Assembly (NCBI GenBank): GCA_013399695.1
Contig: VXAU01003165.1
Coordinates: forward strand, 175,265-239,264
Direction of reading: 5' to 3'
From: Formicarius rufipectus
Taxonomy: Eukaryota > Chordata > Aves > Passeriformes > Formicariidae
DNA length: 64,000 nt
Position numbers and translations under genes: made by a program. The notes beneath the pieces are model-generated. The model ran no database searches. It saw nothing but the letters and a program-made list of their open reading frames with translations, and was not told the DNA's origin. Shown piece by piece: positions 37,401 to 50,727 of this stretch (the stretch's first letter is position 1; every line of letters begins with the position of its first letter).

Positions 37401-40400
37401 CACGGAATGTTAACTCTCATGGTTAGAGATCACTTACTCCTTCAGACTCATGGTGGTATTCCCTTGTCAGGAGGCATTCAGTGCCATGCAATACAGGCTC
37501 TGCTGGGACAAACATATATTTTGCTTATTTCATAGATTTTATTAAAGGTGATTATTTCTACACAGTTTTCTAAAAGTTTTAATATGGGCTACCTGTATGA
37601 TGGTTGATCATAATGATTGTATGAGTTGACAGAAGCACGTTAAAAATACTCCCATAATTTCTCAAATTATGAAAGTATATAGTTAGTTCCAAATACTGGT
37701 AAGACTAAAACACATCTTGAAGCAGCTGTAACTTTGTTAACTCTTACAGGCAGATCCTCACTAGGGCAGTTCTTGTGAAAAGGTGATCTGACTAATATCT
37801 AAAGACACTTATATGTGGTTGCATTGATAGAGAGCAGGAAGTGTAACCTTTGACCAGAGAAGTAATAACAGTGTGAGCTTTTCTGCAAACAAAACCTAGA
37901 GGAATTAGTGTCCAGTATCAGTCAGAAAGTGCATTTAGGACTCTCTATAAATCTAACTGAAACATTTAATGAAATTATCATCTTCCTGTGTAATTTGAAA
38001 CAGATGTAAGAGTTTTGCACTGACAAGGATGTTTGCACTCCCAGAGGACTAGGGCTAGAACCAGAAGAGCGTATGACACTGAGGCGTGGGAGGCTTTCAG
38101 GGGCTCTTTGTACCTCAAACCCACATGCAGAACTACAATGTCTGGAAGAGCAAATAAGAATCAATCATGTCTAGAAGGGAACGCCAGCATCAGCCAATAA
38201 TTTGGAAACACTGCTTATGTGGTCTTTTAAAAAAATACATGGGGGTTCCTATTTTGTGTGTCCTTTTGTTTTTGCACAACCCATATGTATCACAGTTCCC
38301 TTGCCAGAAGATTTTTCTGGCATGTGAAAAGTTCAGATTCTGTTCCATCTACTTCTTCCTTATTTGACTGATTCAAAAACTCACTGCTTGATTTCCAACA
38401 TAGTCTCTACAAGAAGCATCAGAGAAGGATTCCATCTGAACAACACTCTGGCATCATCCTCACTAACTGCTATAGTGAATGGGAGTGGTTGGTCTCATTT
38501 TTTCCCACTGCATGTACTGGTATCAGGCATCACTATTTTGCAAAAAAAATCAGTTTGCAGGCTCAAGTACATAAATATTAGTAAATAAGGGATAGACCAA
38601 CAAACATGCTGTAAGCTGTCTTACATTAAGTAATTAAAGATGGCTGATTCTAATAAAGTGCTTGATGTCAGCGAGGTAGTTTCTTCCTTCATCTGAGGAA
38701 GATTAATTTGGCTTATTTTCTACCTAGCTTTCATCATTATAGCCAATTTTTATTTTGATTTCCTATTTAATTTGCTTTTACCATGACTTCATCATATCTG
38801 AGCTCCCCTAATGTGAAGTTTTTTTATGACCTTGCTGAAAATTTCTTTCTGATGTCTGAACCCCCATGCAAGCAGGTATTATATCCTTTAGCAGTGATAG
38901 AATTATTCTTTCATAGTCCACAGAAGTTCTTAAGCTGCCTTCATCCCCATAACACTTAATTCCACTGTGTAGCACATTAACTTACAAGACTAACACCCAT
39001 CATCTCTGCCTCACTCTCCTCTCTGGAAGAAGTGTGTATGTAGGGGAGCGTATGGTTTGGGTGGGGTTTGCAATGTATTTTGTTTTTAAATGTCTCTGCT
39101 ACTAGGTATGTGACTCAGAAAATTTCACCTCACACACAGCAGAGGCTGCAGAGAAGTTCCTAAAGATCTGTCACTTCTGCCATTATTTACATCCATGTCT
39201 CCAGTCAGTTTCTATCTTGTTCGGAAATGAAATCTATCATGACAAATGCTCCAGTCCAAGTGTTAAAAAAGGACCCCTTTACTAAAACATTTTATACTGA
39301 TAAAGTTTTGCATCTATAGTAGGAAGCACTTTCTGAACTTAAGATTTGGTTTGTATGGACTCCCAAGTATGGATAACACGTGTAGCTAGAACAATTACTG
39401 CTTACACGCATAGGATAGCAACCAGTAAAACCAGTGGAAGTTTCACCAGTGAGTAAAGGTTGATGATTGCTGTTAGAGACCCTCCTTAACTTTATGGCTT
39501 ACTTTTGGTTTTACTGATTCAGCTTGATATCCTAGGAACATGTTCAGGCTAAGGGGATGATGAGTAGTCCAGCGTGAGGGTATTTAACCTCAGGGAGCTG
39601 GACAGTCACTCCGCTATTAAGAGATGTCATGAAAACAAAACAATTTCAGATGAATGTCTTGGCAGTGTAATCACATTAACCACTTGCTTACGCTACCCAA
39701 AAGATGGATTAGGAAAGCTGTATTACTATCCATCCATGACATGGTTGTCCTGTGATTGTATCCCTTTACCTCACTCACCACCTTACCTCTGTGTCTCTTC
39801 CCCTCAGTGTTGGCTCACTGCCTCTCCTCAGAGAGAGGAGCTGCCAAGTCCTCTGGCACTCCAGTTACCCCTGTGGCAAGATACAGCATCAGATTAAACA
39901 GGAAACAGAGCCACTTCACTGTGCCATCAAATATGCACATGATATAATGCTCCTGGACCACAGGAGTTCTCATCTAATATGGTCGGTGTTAGTCACAGTC
40001 CAGTGAAATGTCAGCTCATATGATTTTGTTTCCAGTTGTGGTGCATTTATAAACCTTCAGTTCTCAAGCTCTGAGCACTTCTCGAAGAACACAACCTTTT
40101 ACGTTATTTTTTAGCCCCATGAAAACAGGTTTCAGGTACAAAAAAAATAAAAAACATCTACAGAAAACCCAAAATACATTACTTTAAAGAAAACTTCTTT
40201 GTCTGGGGAGGGCCAGAGTTGTGATTTTTGAACTCTCAGGTTTGATACTGCTGATGTTGCCAACTATGATACAGTCCTTGCTGAGAGATCTATAAGGAAA
40301 ACTTGAACTCTGTGAAATTGTTGTAGCTCCCAATTTTCCCTGCTTTGTTTGAAGCAGGTCGGTTTTCCTCTTCCTATTTCACAAGAAATCCCCATTAATT

Positions 40401-40689
40401 ATCCCCTTTACTCTTGCCACAAAGCCACTTACACCATTTCCTGTTGGATTTCACCCTCCACCTCCCTGTGCAATTAGCAAAGGACTTCTTATTCGCGCTC
40501 TGATTTCTTCCCAGTACCGCTGTTCTCCTCTGTCCCCATCTCTCACAGCTCCTTCCCTTTCTTCTGCTGATTTTTCCTCATCCTCTCACTCTCAGTGTTG
40601 ACCCTCCTCCCATACCTTCTGTGCTCTCCCATAGCACCCCTCCATTTTGTCTCCCTGTCATTCCAGCAGCAAAAATCAAAGTGACTAAC

Positions 40690-40960
40690 ACCCCTGGTCC
40701 CCTGATGGTGTTTCAGAGCTCTGGAGCCAGATCAATTCTGCGGTGCTGCTAGCAGGGGCAGGGGAGAGGTGGGACACAGCCATCCAAGGGGAGGGAGGCA
40801 GCAGGCAGAACAAAGGGGCAGGAGGAGGCTGGCAGAGCGAGCGGGAGCGCAGCTGCAACAGGAAGGATGCTCGACATTCCAGCTCCACAAAACACAAGCT
40901 GCTCCCTGGTCTGGGGAGTGCACAATGGCCAATTCCTTCATCCACGACTACAGCAGCTAC
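40690..40960. promoter_or_regulatory. GC/CpG-enriched patch, possible promoter or regulatory element
   Basis: About 270 bases of GC-rich sequence with a small CpG cluster (gcgagcgggagcgcagc near 40,837) sit in an AT-rich desert. An ATG at 40,925 with A at -3 and G at +4 opens a 21-codon frame ending at 40,990. There is no TATA box or splice-linked exon to confirm transcription. It could equally be an unrecognised old repeat. Confidence 0.3.
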
Positions 40961-42525
40961 CTTACAAAAGTTGGGAGGTTCTGGAGATGAAAGGAACAAT
41001 GTACATTACATCTACAGTCTTGAAATTAGCATTTGGCACCAGAGAAACCACTAAAAAAGTCACGACTTTCCTTTGGGCAACTACTTACTAAAAGCTTGAT
41101 GTTAACCTTTGAGTGTTACTGACCCAATAATCCAGAGTAAACAAAGAAGTGCTTTTAACTTCCCATGAGCTGTGAGGTGGGAACTCACAATTTACACTCG
41201 TGCGTTCTGGGACTCTTCTAGTAGGGTCCGTTCATTCTAGCCCCGGGATCTCTGCCATGGGTGCATTTCCAAAACTTCCCCTTTTCTTTTTGTAAAGAGA
41301 TCACATTATCTTGAACAGACTTGGTATGTAGGAGTAAAAATACACATTTCCTGAGAAGGAATGTCTTGTGGGAAATACTGACTGGATATTTCACTGGCAC
41401 GAAAACCTTGTACTGTAACTTAGCATATCAAAGGTCATACACCCCACAGTCTGTGTCACTTTGTACACTGACTCATGTGCACCAATCCCTATGTTGTTTC
41501 AAGCCCATTCAGTATGATCCTGAGCTGTCATTCCCAGCCACGTACAGTCTTCCCATCACTCCAGTCAAGTAACCTGCCTACCGATCCACCACAGCAAAGA
41601 CACATCGGGTCTGGAAAGAGGAAAATGAGCCAGAGAAAGTAACCAAATAGTTACATTTAGAACTTTGTTCCACTAGATGCATAGAAAACCGAAAACCAGC
41701 AGACTTAATAAAGAGGAGGAAAAATGCCTTCTGACCAATACCAAATTAATCTGTAGCTTTTGCTCTCAAGAAGTCACACAGAATATTCAATGATAACTCT
41801 GAAACAGAGGGGGCTGGGAAATTTGTATTCAGTTAGTTATGATCCATACTAATTTTGCATATTATTTGCCATGGAATTTTCTGCTCTCATGTAGACAGGA
41901 GGAAATCTATCCAGAAAAACCTCAGAACTGATACTTCATATGGGCCAATCATATGCAAATCATAAGCAAACAACCTTAACTCCTTTTAGAGTAGTTCTGA
42001 ACTTCAAGGTTGCTTGGCCAGACACAACCACTGTGGCCAAGATCAGTCCTCTTTTCTGTGAGTAATCCTTCAGAACTGAACCCTGAAATGAGCAAGGCTA
42101 CCTGTTATGGTGTTTTTTGGACCAGTATGAACACAAAAAGCTACAGATACCTCTAGATAATTCCATGCATTTCTGAAGAAGAAACTCTTCTACCTGAAAA
42201 GTCTGTGACAACCAGAGTAACTTGACCAAAGTCTTGCATTCTCACCATTATAGGTAATGACAGTATAAGCAAGTTTTTTTGCCTTGCTCAGGTCTTTTAC
42301 ATGACCTTCCTATGTTTGGATTAAAAAAAGGCCTCAGTTTCATGGTAAACCTTGCAGAAATATTATGTTCTGAACAGCTGTTTCTAATACAGTACAAAAG
42401 TCTAGATGAGAAGGTTTAAAAAAAAGAATCTGTAAAAATCCTGTAAAAGCATCTGTAAAAATCCCATTGAGTATTTAAGTATGAAGTCCAATAACTTTTA
42501 AAGACTGTTATCTTGGTATAGATAT

Positions 42526-42635
42526 TAAAAAAACCAACAAACAAACAAAAACAAAACAAAAAAACCCAAAACAAACAAAAAAACAAACAAAAAAAAAACC
42601 CAATTTTTTTTTTGTTTTTTGTTTGTTTGTTTTTG
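42526..42635. repeat. A/C-rich tract joined to its T/G-rich inverted counterpart
   Basis: About 78 bases of A with scattered C (42,526-42,603) are followed directly by about 32 bases of T with scattered G (42,604-42,635). The right arm (T10, then G and GTTTGTTTG-type units) is close to the reverse complement of the adjacent left arm (CAAACA units, then A10), so a long imperfect hairpin is possible. Confidence 0.85.
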
Positions 42636-43551
42636 CCTATGCAGATTTCAAAGTTTCCATCAATGTTAAGAGAAAAACCCCCAACTTTCTTCGAGAAAAC
42701 AGAGGAGCTTGGAACAGTCAATGTGTTTTCTGTCACAGGCTTTTCCCTTTAGCAAATCCTATTTTATCCAATGGTTATGACATCATAAATACTAGGGAGA
42801 ATTTCATACACAGCATCCTTCTGATATGTACTTCTGTATGTGTCTTCAGCCCATTGCAAGAGACAACAGATTATCATAATTGTTCTAGTGATTATACTCC
42901 TACTTTGCCCCCAAAGCAGCGTGTTGTTGTTACCTCAAGATGCAGATGAGACCTAACCACTAACTTACATTCATAATACATTTCTTTCTCTTTCTTGGTT
43001 GAAATCTACAGTGCTGGGGAGGTAAGACACATTCTATAGACAAAACCAGCAAATGTGCAAGTGTTGTATCAACAGTGCAATGTCTCTACAGGGATATGGT
43101 ACAAATGCACAAAAGAAGAGATCACTGACACCATTTAAAGCTCAATCAAAATATCATGTCAACCTACAATACCCACACTTTATCAAATAGATATTTTATG
43201 AGAAAGTCTGGAATTCTGATTATGTTTCCAGTGTCAACAGCATTGCTCTCAGTGTGCAGTCCTGTTCTTCTTTGACTGGAAAAAGCATTTTAGGCCCAAT
43301 CACTGTTTCCAGCAGAATTAACATACCAGCTAGAGCCTGTTCTTGGTCTGTTTTTTCCATCCTTGTTTTAAAAAAAAATAGAGTGCATTTTAGAGATAGC
43401 AGCTTCCTCTATAAGACATAGTCTGATAATGAAAACATCATTAATCTATAGTATGCAGACAGATAGATCTTTGACAAAATGCCTTGTAAATGGCTCTAGC
43501 AGAGTAATATTGACTGATTCTGTCAATAGTTAGTAAAGAATTTGTTGCAAT

Positions 43552-44690
43552 ATCACAGAATCATAGAACAGTTTAGGTTGGAGGGGACCTCTGGGACATC
43601 ATCTGATCCAGCCTCATACTCAAAACAAATCCAGCGTGATGGGGCTGCTCAGGGCCTTGTCCTGTCAAGTTTTGACTGCCTCCAAGGATGGAGATTTTGC
43701 CTCCAGGCCTCTACACCAGTGTTTCACCACCCTCACAGTGAATTCTTATTTTTTTACATCTAATAAAATTCTCCCATGTCATTACTTATATTTGTTGCCT
43801 TTTGGTGATATCACTGTGTGCCTCCAAAAAGTCTTTTTTCTCTACAGCCTCTGATCTTTGTAGACAGCAATAAGATCCCTACTCCCCACTCTTTTCTGAA
43901 TAACTTCCCTCAGTCATTGTTTGTATACAAGGTGCTCAAGATGCCATCGTGGTGGACTCTGCTGGACCCATTCCAGCCTGCCAATATCCTTTTTGTACCA
44001 GCAAGCCCAAAATAGGAGACATCCACCCTGATGTGGTGGGAATAATTGCTGCTTTTGTGCACATAGCTACAATTTTGCTATGAAGATACAGTACGTTGTT
44101 GGTGTTCTCTATCACAAAAATACAGTGCTGTCTGCTTTTCAGCTTCCTGTCATCTGTGGTTTTCAGGTCTTTTTTTCTTTTTTCTGGAACACTGCTTCCA
44201 CTGTCCAGTCTGTATGGTTGCATGGGGTTTATTTTGTCTTAGCTGCAAGATGCTGCATTTGCCTTTGCTGAAATGTCTCTGTCAGCCCATTAACTTCAGC
44301 CTGTCAAGGTCCCTCAGAAGATCATTCCTGCCCTCGAGCCTGTTGACTGCTCCCCACAACTTTGTGCCATGCACAAACTTGCAGATCACACACTCCCCCA
44401 CATTGTTTGGGCTGTTAATAAAGATGTTGAATGTTCTGGCCCCAGTGTCAACATCTGCCAGATGGATTTGGCACCTCTGAACACAACCTTTTGAGCCTGG
44501 TGGGCCAGCCAATTTTCCTCTTGCTTTAACATCCATTTATTTAGGGAAAACCTGCCACTTCTCCTACAAGGATACTATAGGAGACTTTGACACAAGCCAA
44601 AGTCAAAGCAGACCATGTCTGCTTCTCCCCACATTCACATAGCCAGTCATCTTATCAGGTATGTCAGACTTCCTGCAAATCAGAATGGCT
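43552..44690 (-). mobile_element. CR1 LINE, 5'-truncated, with decayed reverse transcriptase
   Basis: The left edge is the reverse complement of the CR1 3' end (cacagaatcatagaac, then TTGGAGGGGACCTCTGGGA). The right part, read on the minus strand, is the C-terminal reverse transcriptase. Around 44,600 is a DMVCFDFG remnant of the YLDFSKAFD block. Near 44,420 is TFNIFINS (compare LFNIFIND). KFVHGTKL (about 44,370) replaces the catalytic KFADDTKL. It ends with LEGR..LLRDLDRL. The catalytic aspartates are lost and frames are broken, so it is dead. The 5' truncation point on the right is approximate. Confidence 0.92.
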
Positions 44691-45034
44691 GTTCTTGTGC
44701 TTTGAAGAGGTTGTCCTTGAAGACAAAATATTAATGTAAATAAAATATATATTTTGAACACTGTTTAAGAGCATATACTTTATCATATTAAATAATTCAG
44801 AATTGGAAGACATACTCTAAGGAAGAGGGTTTTTTGTATGCCTGGTGCAATATACTGGTTTCTCATTCAGAAAACAGGGAAGTAGCATAAACAAAGTCAA
44901 GCTTGTCATCAAAACCCTGCAGATTCATACTGTCTTGGGTAAAGGCAGTTTCTTTTGGGGACATTTCAGCAACACTACAGGTGCTGACAGCCACCTGGAA
45001 AAGAGAGTTATTATATAAGCTTTGAGCAGTATGA

Positions 45035-45076
45035 ATTGCAACAGGAATGGATTGCAACAAGAATGAATTGCAAATC
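45035..45076 (+). repeat. 16-base tandem repeat, about 2.6 copies
   Basis: ATTGCAACAGGAATGG is followed by ATTGCAACAAGAATGA and then a partial ATTGCAAATC. Confidence 0.85.
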
Positions 45077-45999
45077 ATTAGGTCTTCCTCACGAAAGCAG
45101 GACCACAGAGATAAGATTGGTTGAATGACAGACACGATACACTACATCCAAATGCAGCTACAATGTACATTTTTTCTTTTTAATCCCTCCTCTCAGATCT
45201 GGCTTTTCATTTGTGTTGAGGCTTAATTACAAAGCAGATATTGGGCTAAATGTAAGCTTTTAGGGAATGATTTTTATACAAAAGTGTTTACATGGTGTTA
45301 CAAAGAGACTCCCATAGAACAAAGGTGTTTTTAGGAAAAGACTCATGATCAGTGTGGAAATGCAGTTAACGCGTTTGGGCTAGTCTATCCTCCTAGGGAG
45401 CACCTGTTGCTATAGTAGAACAGAGTACACATAAAATAAGTCTCTATTTCTGTTGTGAATTGTGTTATTTTCAGTTGTGATGAAAATAATAGACTACTTC
45501 AAAAATGCCTGTGTGAGCGTGGGCACTAACTACACTTGGAACAATTTGCCTTTTGGCAGGACTGACACTCTGACAAGCTCCTGGCCCCCTGGGCAGAGCT
45601 GGTCTCCTGCTGCACATCCAGCTGATCCGTGGGTTAGTGTGGGATAGCCCACAGGAGCTCTACCTGAAAGCTAGACTTCCAGTTCCTACCAGAGCACAGA
45701 GACTTCGGAGCACTTCACATACGTACTGTGCATATAAATAAAACATGAAGCACGCTACACTAGCTCCAATTAGGAGCAGTGGCACGCTTCTGTGAAATGG
45801 AACTACATTACCATATAAACTATGTGAATTTTCAGAAGTATCCAAGAGAGACTTTTCCAAATATTTGCAGATAAACCAAAGGGGAGACTAAAGAACAAAG
45901 GGTAAAAGTAAAATTATTTTCCTCCTTTTTTTTTTTTGCTCAAGAAAGGCTTAGAAGGAGCTGCAGCTGTGATTACAAGTAGAGGAAAATTCCAACAGT

Positions 46000-46260
46000 G
46001 TGGTAAATTATTAATTAATATTGATGCACTATCAATCAGCATAGTGCATTTATGGAGTATTCAAAGTTAGAGTCTAATTAGCAGTCTAAACGGAAGGCCA
46101 TTTGAGAGAGCACGGCAGAGACTTTAGCTTAGATTTACAGTGGTATTTATTTAGAGATTTTACGGGTGCATTGAATATGTACGGCCAGTAGTTTCATGAA
46201 GTGAGTCACTAGCTACCTCATAGCGAAAAAGTAAATCTGACCAGACATAATATATTTTTC
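46000..46260. promoter_or_regulatory. Candidate regulatory block rich in homeodomain-type motifs
   Basis: Within 75 bases: TTAATTAA (46,011-46,018), ATCAATCA (46,031-46,038, the HOX/PBX-type TGATTGAT on minus), TTTATGG (46,049-46,055, posterior HOX/CDX type) and the palindrome CTAATTAG (46,074-46,081). An AP-1-type TGAGTCA follows at 46,202-46,208. Such clustering fits an enhancer in a HoxD desert but is not proof; AT-rich DNA makes such motifs easy to find. Confidence 0.3.
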
Positions 46261-49234
46261 CAGGTTAACTGTACTGGAAGTGCATGCAATGGACAGAAAG
46301 AGAAGTTCCTTCAGATCAACCCATCACATCAATACCAGAAATGCTCATTTGATGTAAGAAAAACTACAGTTAGGTTATTTAGCCAGCTAAATACTGCATT
46401 TCCACTCAACACTCTAAAACATATTTCTCTGTCTGGGCAATACAAAAATACACCTACTATGAAAGTTAAATACTATAGTGATTTTCGACATTATGTGAAC
46501 AGTGATCTGCATGTATACATATTTTGTCCTGATGTAACATCTATTGTACAGCAACGTAGACTAATTCCTATAGTTTCTGGAGTCTTTCTACAGCATTTAC
46601 AGTATTAGGATTCATCTGTGTGCTTATTGAAAGCTATAATTTTTGAGAATATTTAGAATGGTAATGCCTAGGTTTCAAAATTACATTTTTGGAGTGAGAG
46701 GACTTGTCCACAGATGAAATTTTACTTAGGATGACATAACTTCAAAGCAATAAATCAACCATTTGTTTTTCTTGTTAAAACAATGCCTGATGACAGCCAC
46801 TTTTCCGGAGTGATTTGATTCATATTGTTTTAAAGCCAGTCATCAAAATCGTCTTTCCTCCTTTTCTTTAGCATCTCTGTGAGGGTTAATCCCTGCCTTA
46901 TGCAGGTTCATTCACATTTCCTATTCAATTTCATTGAGAAGTGAAAAAAAAAAAAGGAGATTTGAAACTGTAATTCAGATTTCATTTTAAATTGCTTATC
47001 TCTGTTTGCCTTCTGATTAAACATAATTTTTTTGGAACCAAAATGCCACACTATCTTTATGGCCACACTCTGCATCAAAGCAGTAAAAGCTTGAAGGTTT
47101 ACTGCAAGAAGGGTTCCCCTTACTGGTGTTTCAGTGTACTACAGCACTAGGATCCCCTTTATGGTTTTAAACAACTGAAATAATTTAACTCAGAGTAGTT
47201 ACTGGTTCTGTCTTGATTTGGGGACCCTTCACGCAGTCTTTGTTCAAGGATTATGCATATGTGTGGCAAACATATGCCAAATCATCAATAAATACTGGCT
47301 ACTGGTTGCTGGATTTGCAAGTGTCTTTATAGTATATGATACTTTTCAATAGGAGGGACATATTTGTATGTGTGTATCATCAAACATTATGTGCTAAAAT
47401 ACCCATCACAGTATTTACAGCCACAATACATACACATTATAGTTATATAGGGTGTTTGAAAGATTTTATTGGTGTTTACATAGAGTGGCTACAAAAATGA
47501 CTGAGTGACAATTATGTATGTCATCCCTAAGTGCTGCTGAGCCCATTATCCCCTGACAGTATGCACACAGGATACTGAAACCTCATGGTTTCAGAAAGAG
47601 GATGCTTCCCAGAAGAGAGAAGGTCAACTTCAGCAATGCATTTTCACACTCTCATTCAAAGAACCCCACAGGGCAGAGCTTGGGAAACAGTGCTGTACAT
47701 CTAATTCTTCACATGTCTATCCATTGCTTGAAACAGCTCTACTGAAAATGAGCAGAATAAGCTTTTAAGTCTTGATAGCTCAATATTTTCCATAGCCAGT
47801 CCCAGTCTACTGTGCCAGAATAAAGAATATCCTATTTCTACTTTTTGGAAAGGCTAGAAGAAACACTCATCTCCTTTCCATTTAGGAACACTGGAAGAAA
47901 TCATCTTCCATTTCCCATGGCATGTTACTTTACACAGAAATTTTTTTCTGCTGATATGGGCACAACCTATAATACACAGAGAACACAAGGTGGAAAGATC
48001 TGTAGATGTTCCTCTTCACAATAAAGGTAAATTAGTTACCTTATTCTGGAGGCTGAATAAATAAGGCTGCTGCAGTCAGGTCAGGGGCTCAGAAAACATC
48101 TCAAGTAGCCAGAGTGAACAGGCTCCTCAGTTGAGTGGTTCTACCATCACAGGGCTAGGATCAGCTCTGACAAAGCTGGTGGGCTACACTGCAGCCTAGG
48201 ATGAAGTGAGCATACTGCCCCATCAGCACTGTAGGGCAGAGCTACAGCCTCTCCACATGCTTCCTGCCACATATTGTTTACATATGCCCCCACACTTATC
48301 CCTGCTACACAGGCAGATGGACTTCCATGGGCTGTCAGAAAGTTGGCTTGGCAGAGAATGCTTCTTGCCCAACAAGTGCTCTCTTATGGCTGGGGTAAAA
48401 CAGCTCACCTTGACACCTGGTCTCCCGAATGATTGCTGGTTCTTGCTAAGCAGTGAATGGCTGTTTCTGTCCTGATTACAGCCCATGTCAGAGCCCCAAT
48501 GGGGTGCAATGCTTCCCGAGACTTGACTGTCACATCAGGCAAAGGCAGACAGATCCAGGCACCCCTTGCTGCCAGACATCCCTAGACCAATATTCACTGT
48601 TTCCAGTGTTCATTTTGTAACACCCCTTGCTGTGGTGGGATCCACCCTTTTAAGTCCCGCCTCCAGGCTTTTCAGACTCTCAGCTGTGGAGGTTGGGTTC
48701 AGAGGCTTATTTTGTTAACCATTTTCATTTTGCATGGAAAAAAAATTACATTCCACAATGCTTATGTTTGAAGTATTTTTCTTGTCAGGCACCAGAGGGA
48801 AGATTCAGTGAGTATAGTACCCCACTAACTACCAAGCTCTGATTCAGAAAATACATACACTTCTCAGTTACACAACAGCCCAAAATCACATTCTTATTGG
48901 GATTACTAAACTGTAGATTACTGACCATTTTTTGCGGATTTCCTCTTTGTTATATGAGATAGTAATGGCACTGGAAATCCACACTGGATTTCTAACTAAT
49001 TCGCAGGCTCAATGCTGTGAAAGCAATCCATAATACTGGAATGCCGCTATGAAATAAAACAAAGCACAACAGCCTGATGTTTCATTTTCATAGTTATTCC
49101 TGTCATCGCTTTTGTAAACTGTATTTTCAGGTAAAAAGATGAAGTTTCTAACATTTGTTTAGAATCTCCTATCCTCAACTCCAAACACTAATCTAAACAA
49201 GAGTGTTGTCAGGAGTTTCCCACATCACTTTGAA

Positions 49235-49244
49235 GGGGGGGGGG
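49235..49244 (+). repeat. G10 homopolymer
   Basis: Ten consecutive G in AT-rich DNA. Length calls at such runs are error-prone. Confidence 0.9.
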
Positions 49245-50710
49245 AAGCTTCACTAAAGTAATATTTAATTTAAAGCTAACAAGTCTTAAATGATGGTTGG
49301 TAAAAAAACTCAGTGTTCCTGCATCCTGGCTTGCTTTCAAAGGAAGGAGAATCAAGCCTACAAATGGCCAAATGTCTGAAGCCTCTGTCTGGCCAGGATG
49401 TACTTGCAACTAATTTAGGCATCTGCTTTTGATGATGCCTTTTTGGGCTATTGTAGGAAGCAGCCTGCACTAATAGTCATGCATGCCATTTTTGGCAGTA
49501 GGCCTGTTTCCTTAATTAAAGTAATTTTATTCATACAATCAATAAACACACATTTCCTTCCTAAATATATCTTGAAAAAATGTTAATTTAGATAGAGTAA
49601 TAGAGTATTTGACCATGCTATAATAATATTAAATCAATATTTGAAGGAGATTAGGGAACATCTTTGAGAATATCAATATCTTCACTAATAGATTAATAGT
49701 TCATCACATACTTAACAATAACTTAAAAAAATAAATCAATATTTAAGCCATGTTAGAACAACTAAGAAGGAAAGTCTAGATTAAGGCTGCTTTTTGCTCT
49801 CAAATGTAAAAACTCTCCAAACATATAAAAGCAGAATGACAAATTAAGTTCACCTTGGTACTTAGGATTTCCCAAATCAGCTTCTTAACATTGAAGTGTA
49901 TTTTATGCTCTATTTTTAAAAAAATGCATACTTTATTGCTTACTTTCACACTTATACTAAGAAATTTAACTACAGACCTGAATACCAATACAGAATTCCT
50001 TTTGGGAATGCTGAATTTCAGGCTAGACCCTCACCATCTACTCCAAAGAGCACTTTGCTCTAAGCAAAGGGGTATAATTAACTTGTTCCTATTTCTTGTT
50101 TCGGGGCACTTGGCCTCAGCACCATGTGATGAAGGTCTATGGTTCAGTGGGAGCTACCCAGGCAACCGCTGTGCAGTCTCAGGATGGGCAGGTGCATAGA
50201 GCTGCCATGTAAACCACTCCGCCACCTCCATTCTACCAGCATCATTATCAGATGGGTTTTCCTGACTCTCCACCTAGGAAAGTCTTCTCTCTCTGCACAT
50301 CTGAGATTTGAAGCCATAAAAACCTGGTTCTGTGCTTTGTCTTTTGCTTGTCTGTGGCAAGGAAGCTCAGAGAAGTTTTTCACCACTGCAGCCACCATGG
50401 TTTCCAGGCTTTCCAGGACTGGGAAGAAAGGGTGAGAGGAGGGTCCCTGAATGAAAGCTAAAAATAACTTCAGTCCAAAATGGCCAAGAAGTGATGAAGG
50501 GTACCAGTGCAGAACCACACTTGTACATAATGAAATCTCTTCCTGCCTTCTCCACTTTCACTGAGTGGACACAGGCACAGCAAGGCCTGATGTCAAGTGG
50601 GCATCACACTGTCTTCCTTGCTCTCTTCATTTCTCTCTGCACACATAGACTGTAAGCTCCCTGCCCCTCAAGTTGCCTTCTAGCTCTGTGTTTGCACACT
50701 GTCAAAATCT

Positions 50711-50727
50711 GTGGTGGTGGTGGTGGC
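50711..50727 (+). repeat. GTG trinucleotide microsatellite
   Basis: Five GTG units in a row (gtggtggtggtggtggc). Confidence 0.9.

Larger units (their letters stand above)
31151..43551. other. Gene-free stretch with two GC-richer patches
   Basis: No supported gene. Two patches stand out against the AT-rich background: 31,880-32,560 (overlapping open frames on both strands, none recognisable) and 40,690-40,960 (CpG-containing, with a short ORF in a strong Kozak context). A T-rich run lies at about 34,939-34,969, and the A/C-to-T/G inverted tract lies at 42,526-42,635. Confidence 0.55.

Noticed and set aside
48590..48720. TTTTAAG followed by CCCGCCTCC, read as an LTR-like or core promoter
   Set aside because: There is no paired LTR, no primer-binding site, no TG...CA ends and no downstream exon. 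The motifs are too short to support it.
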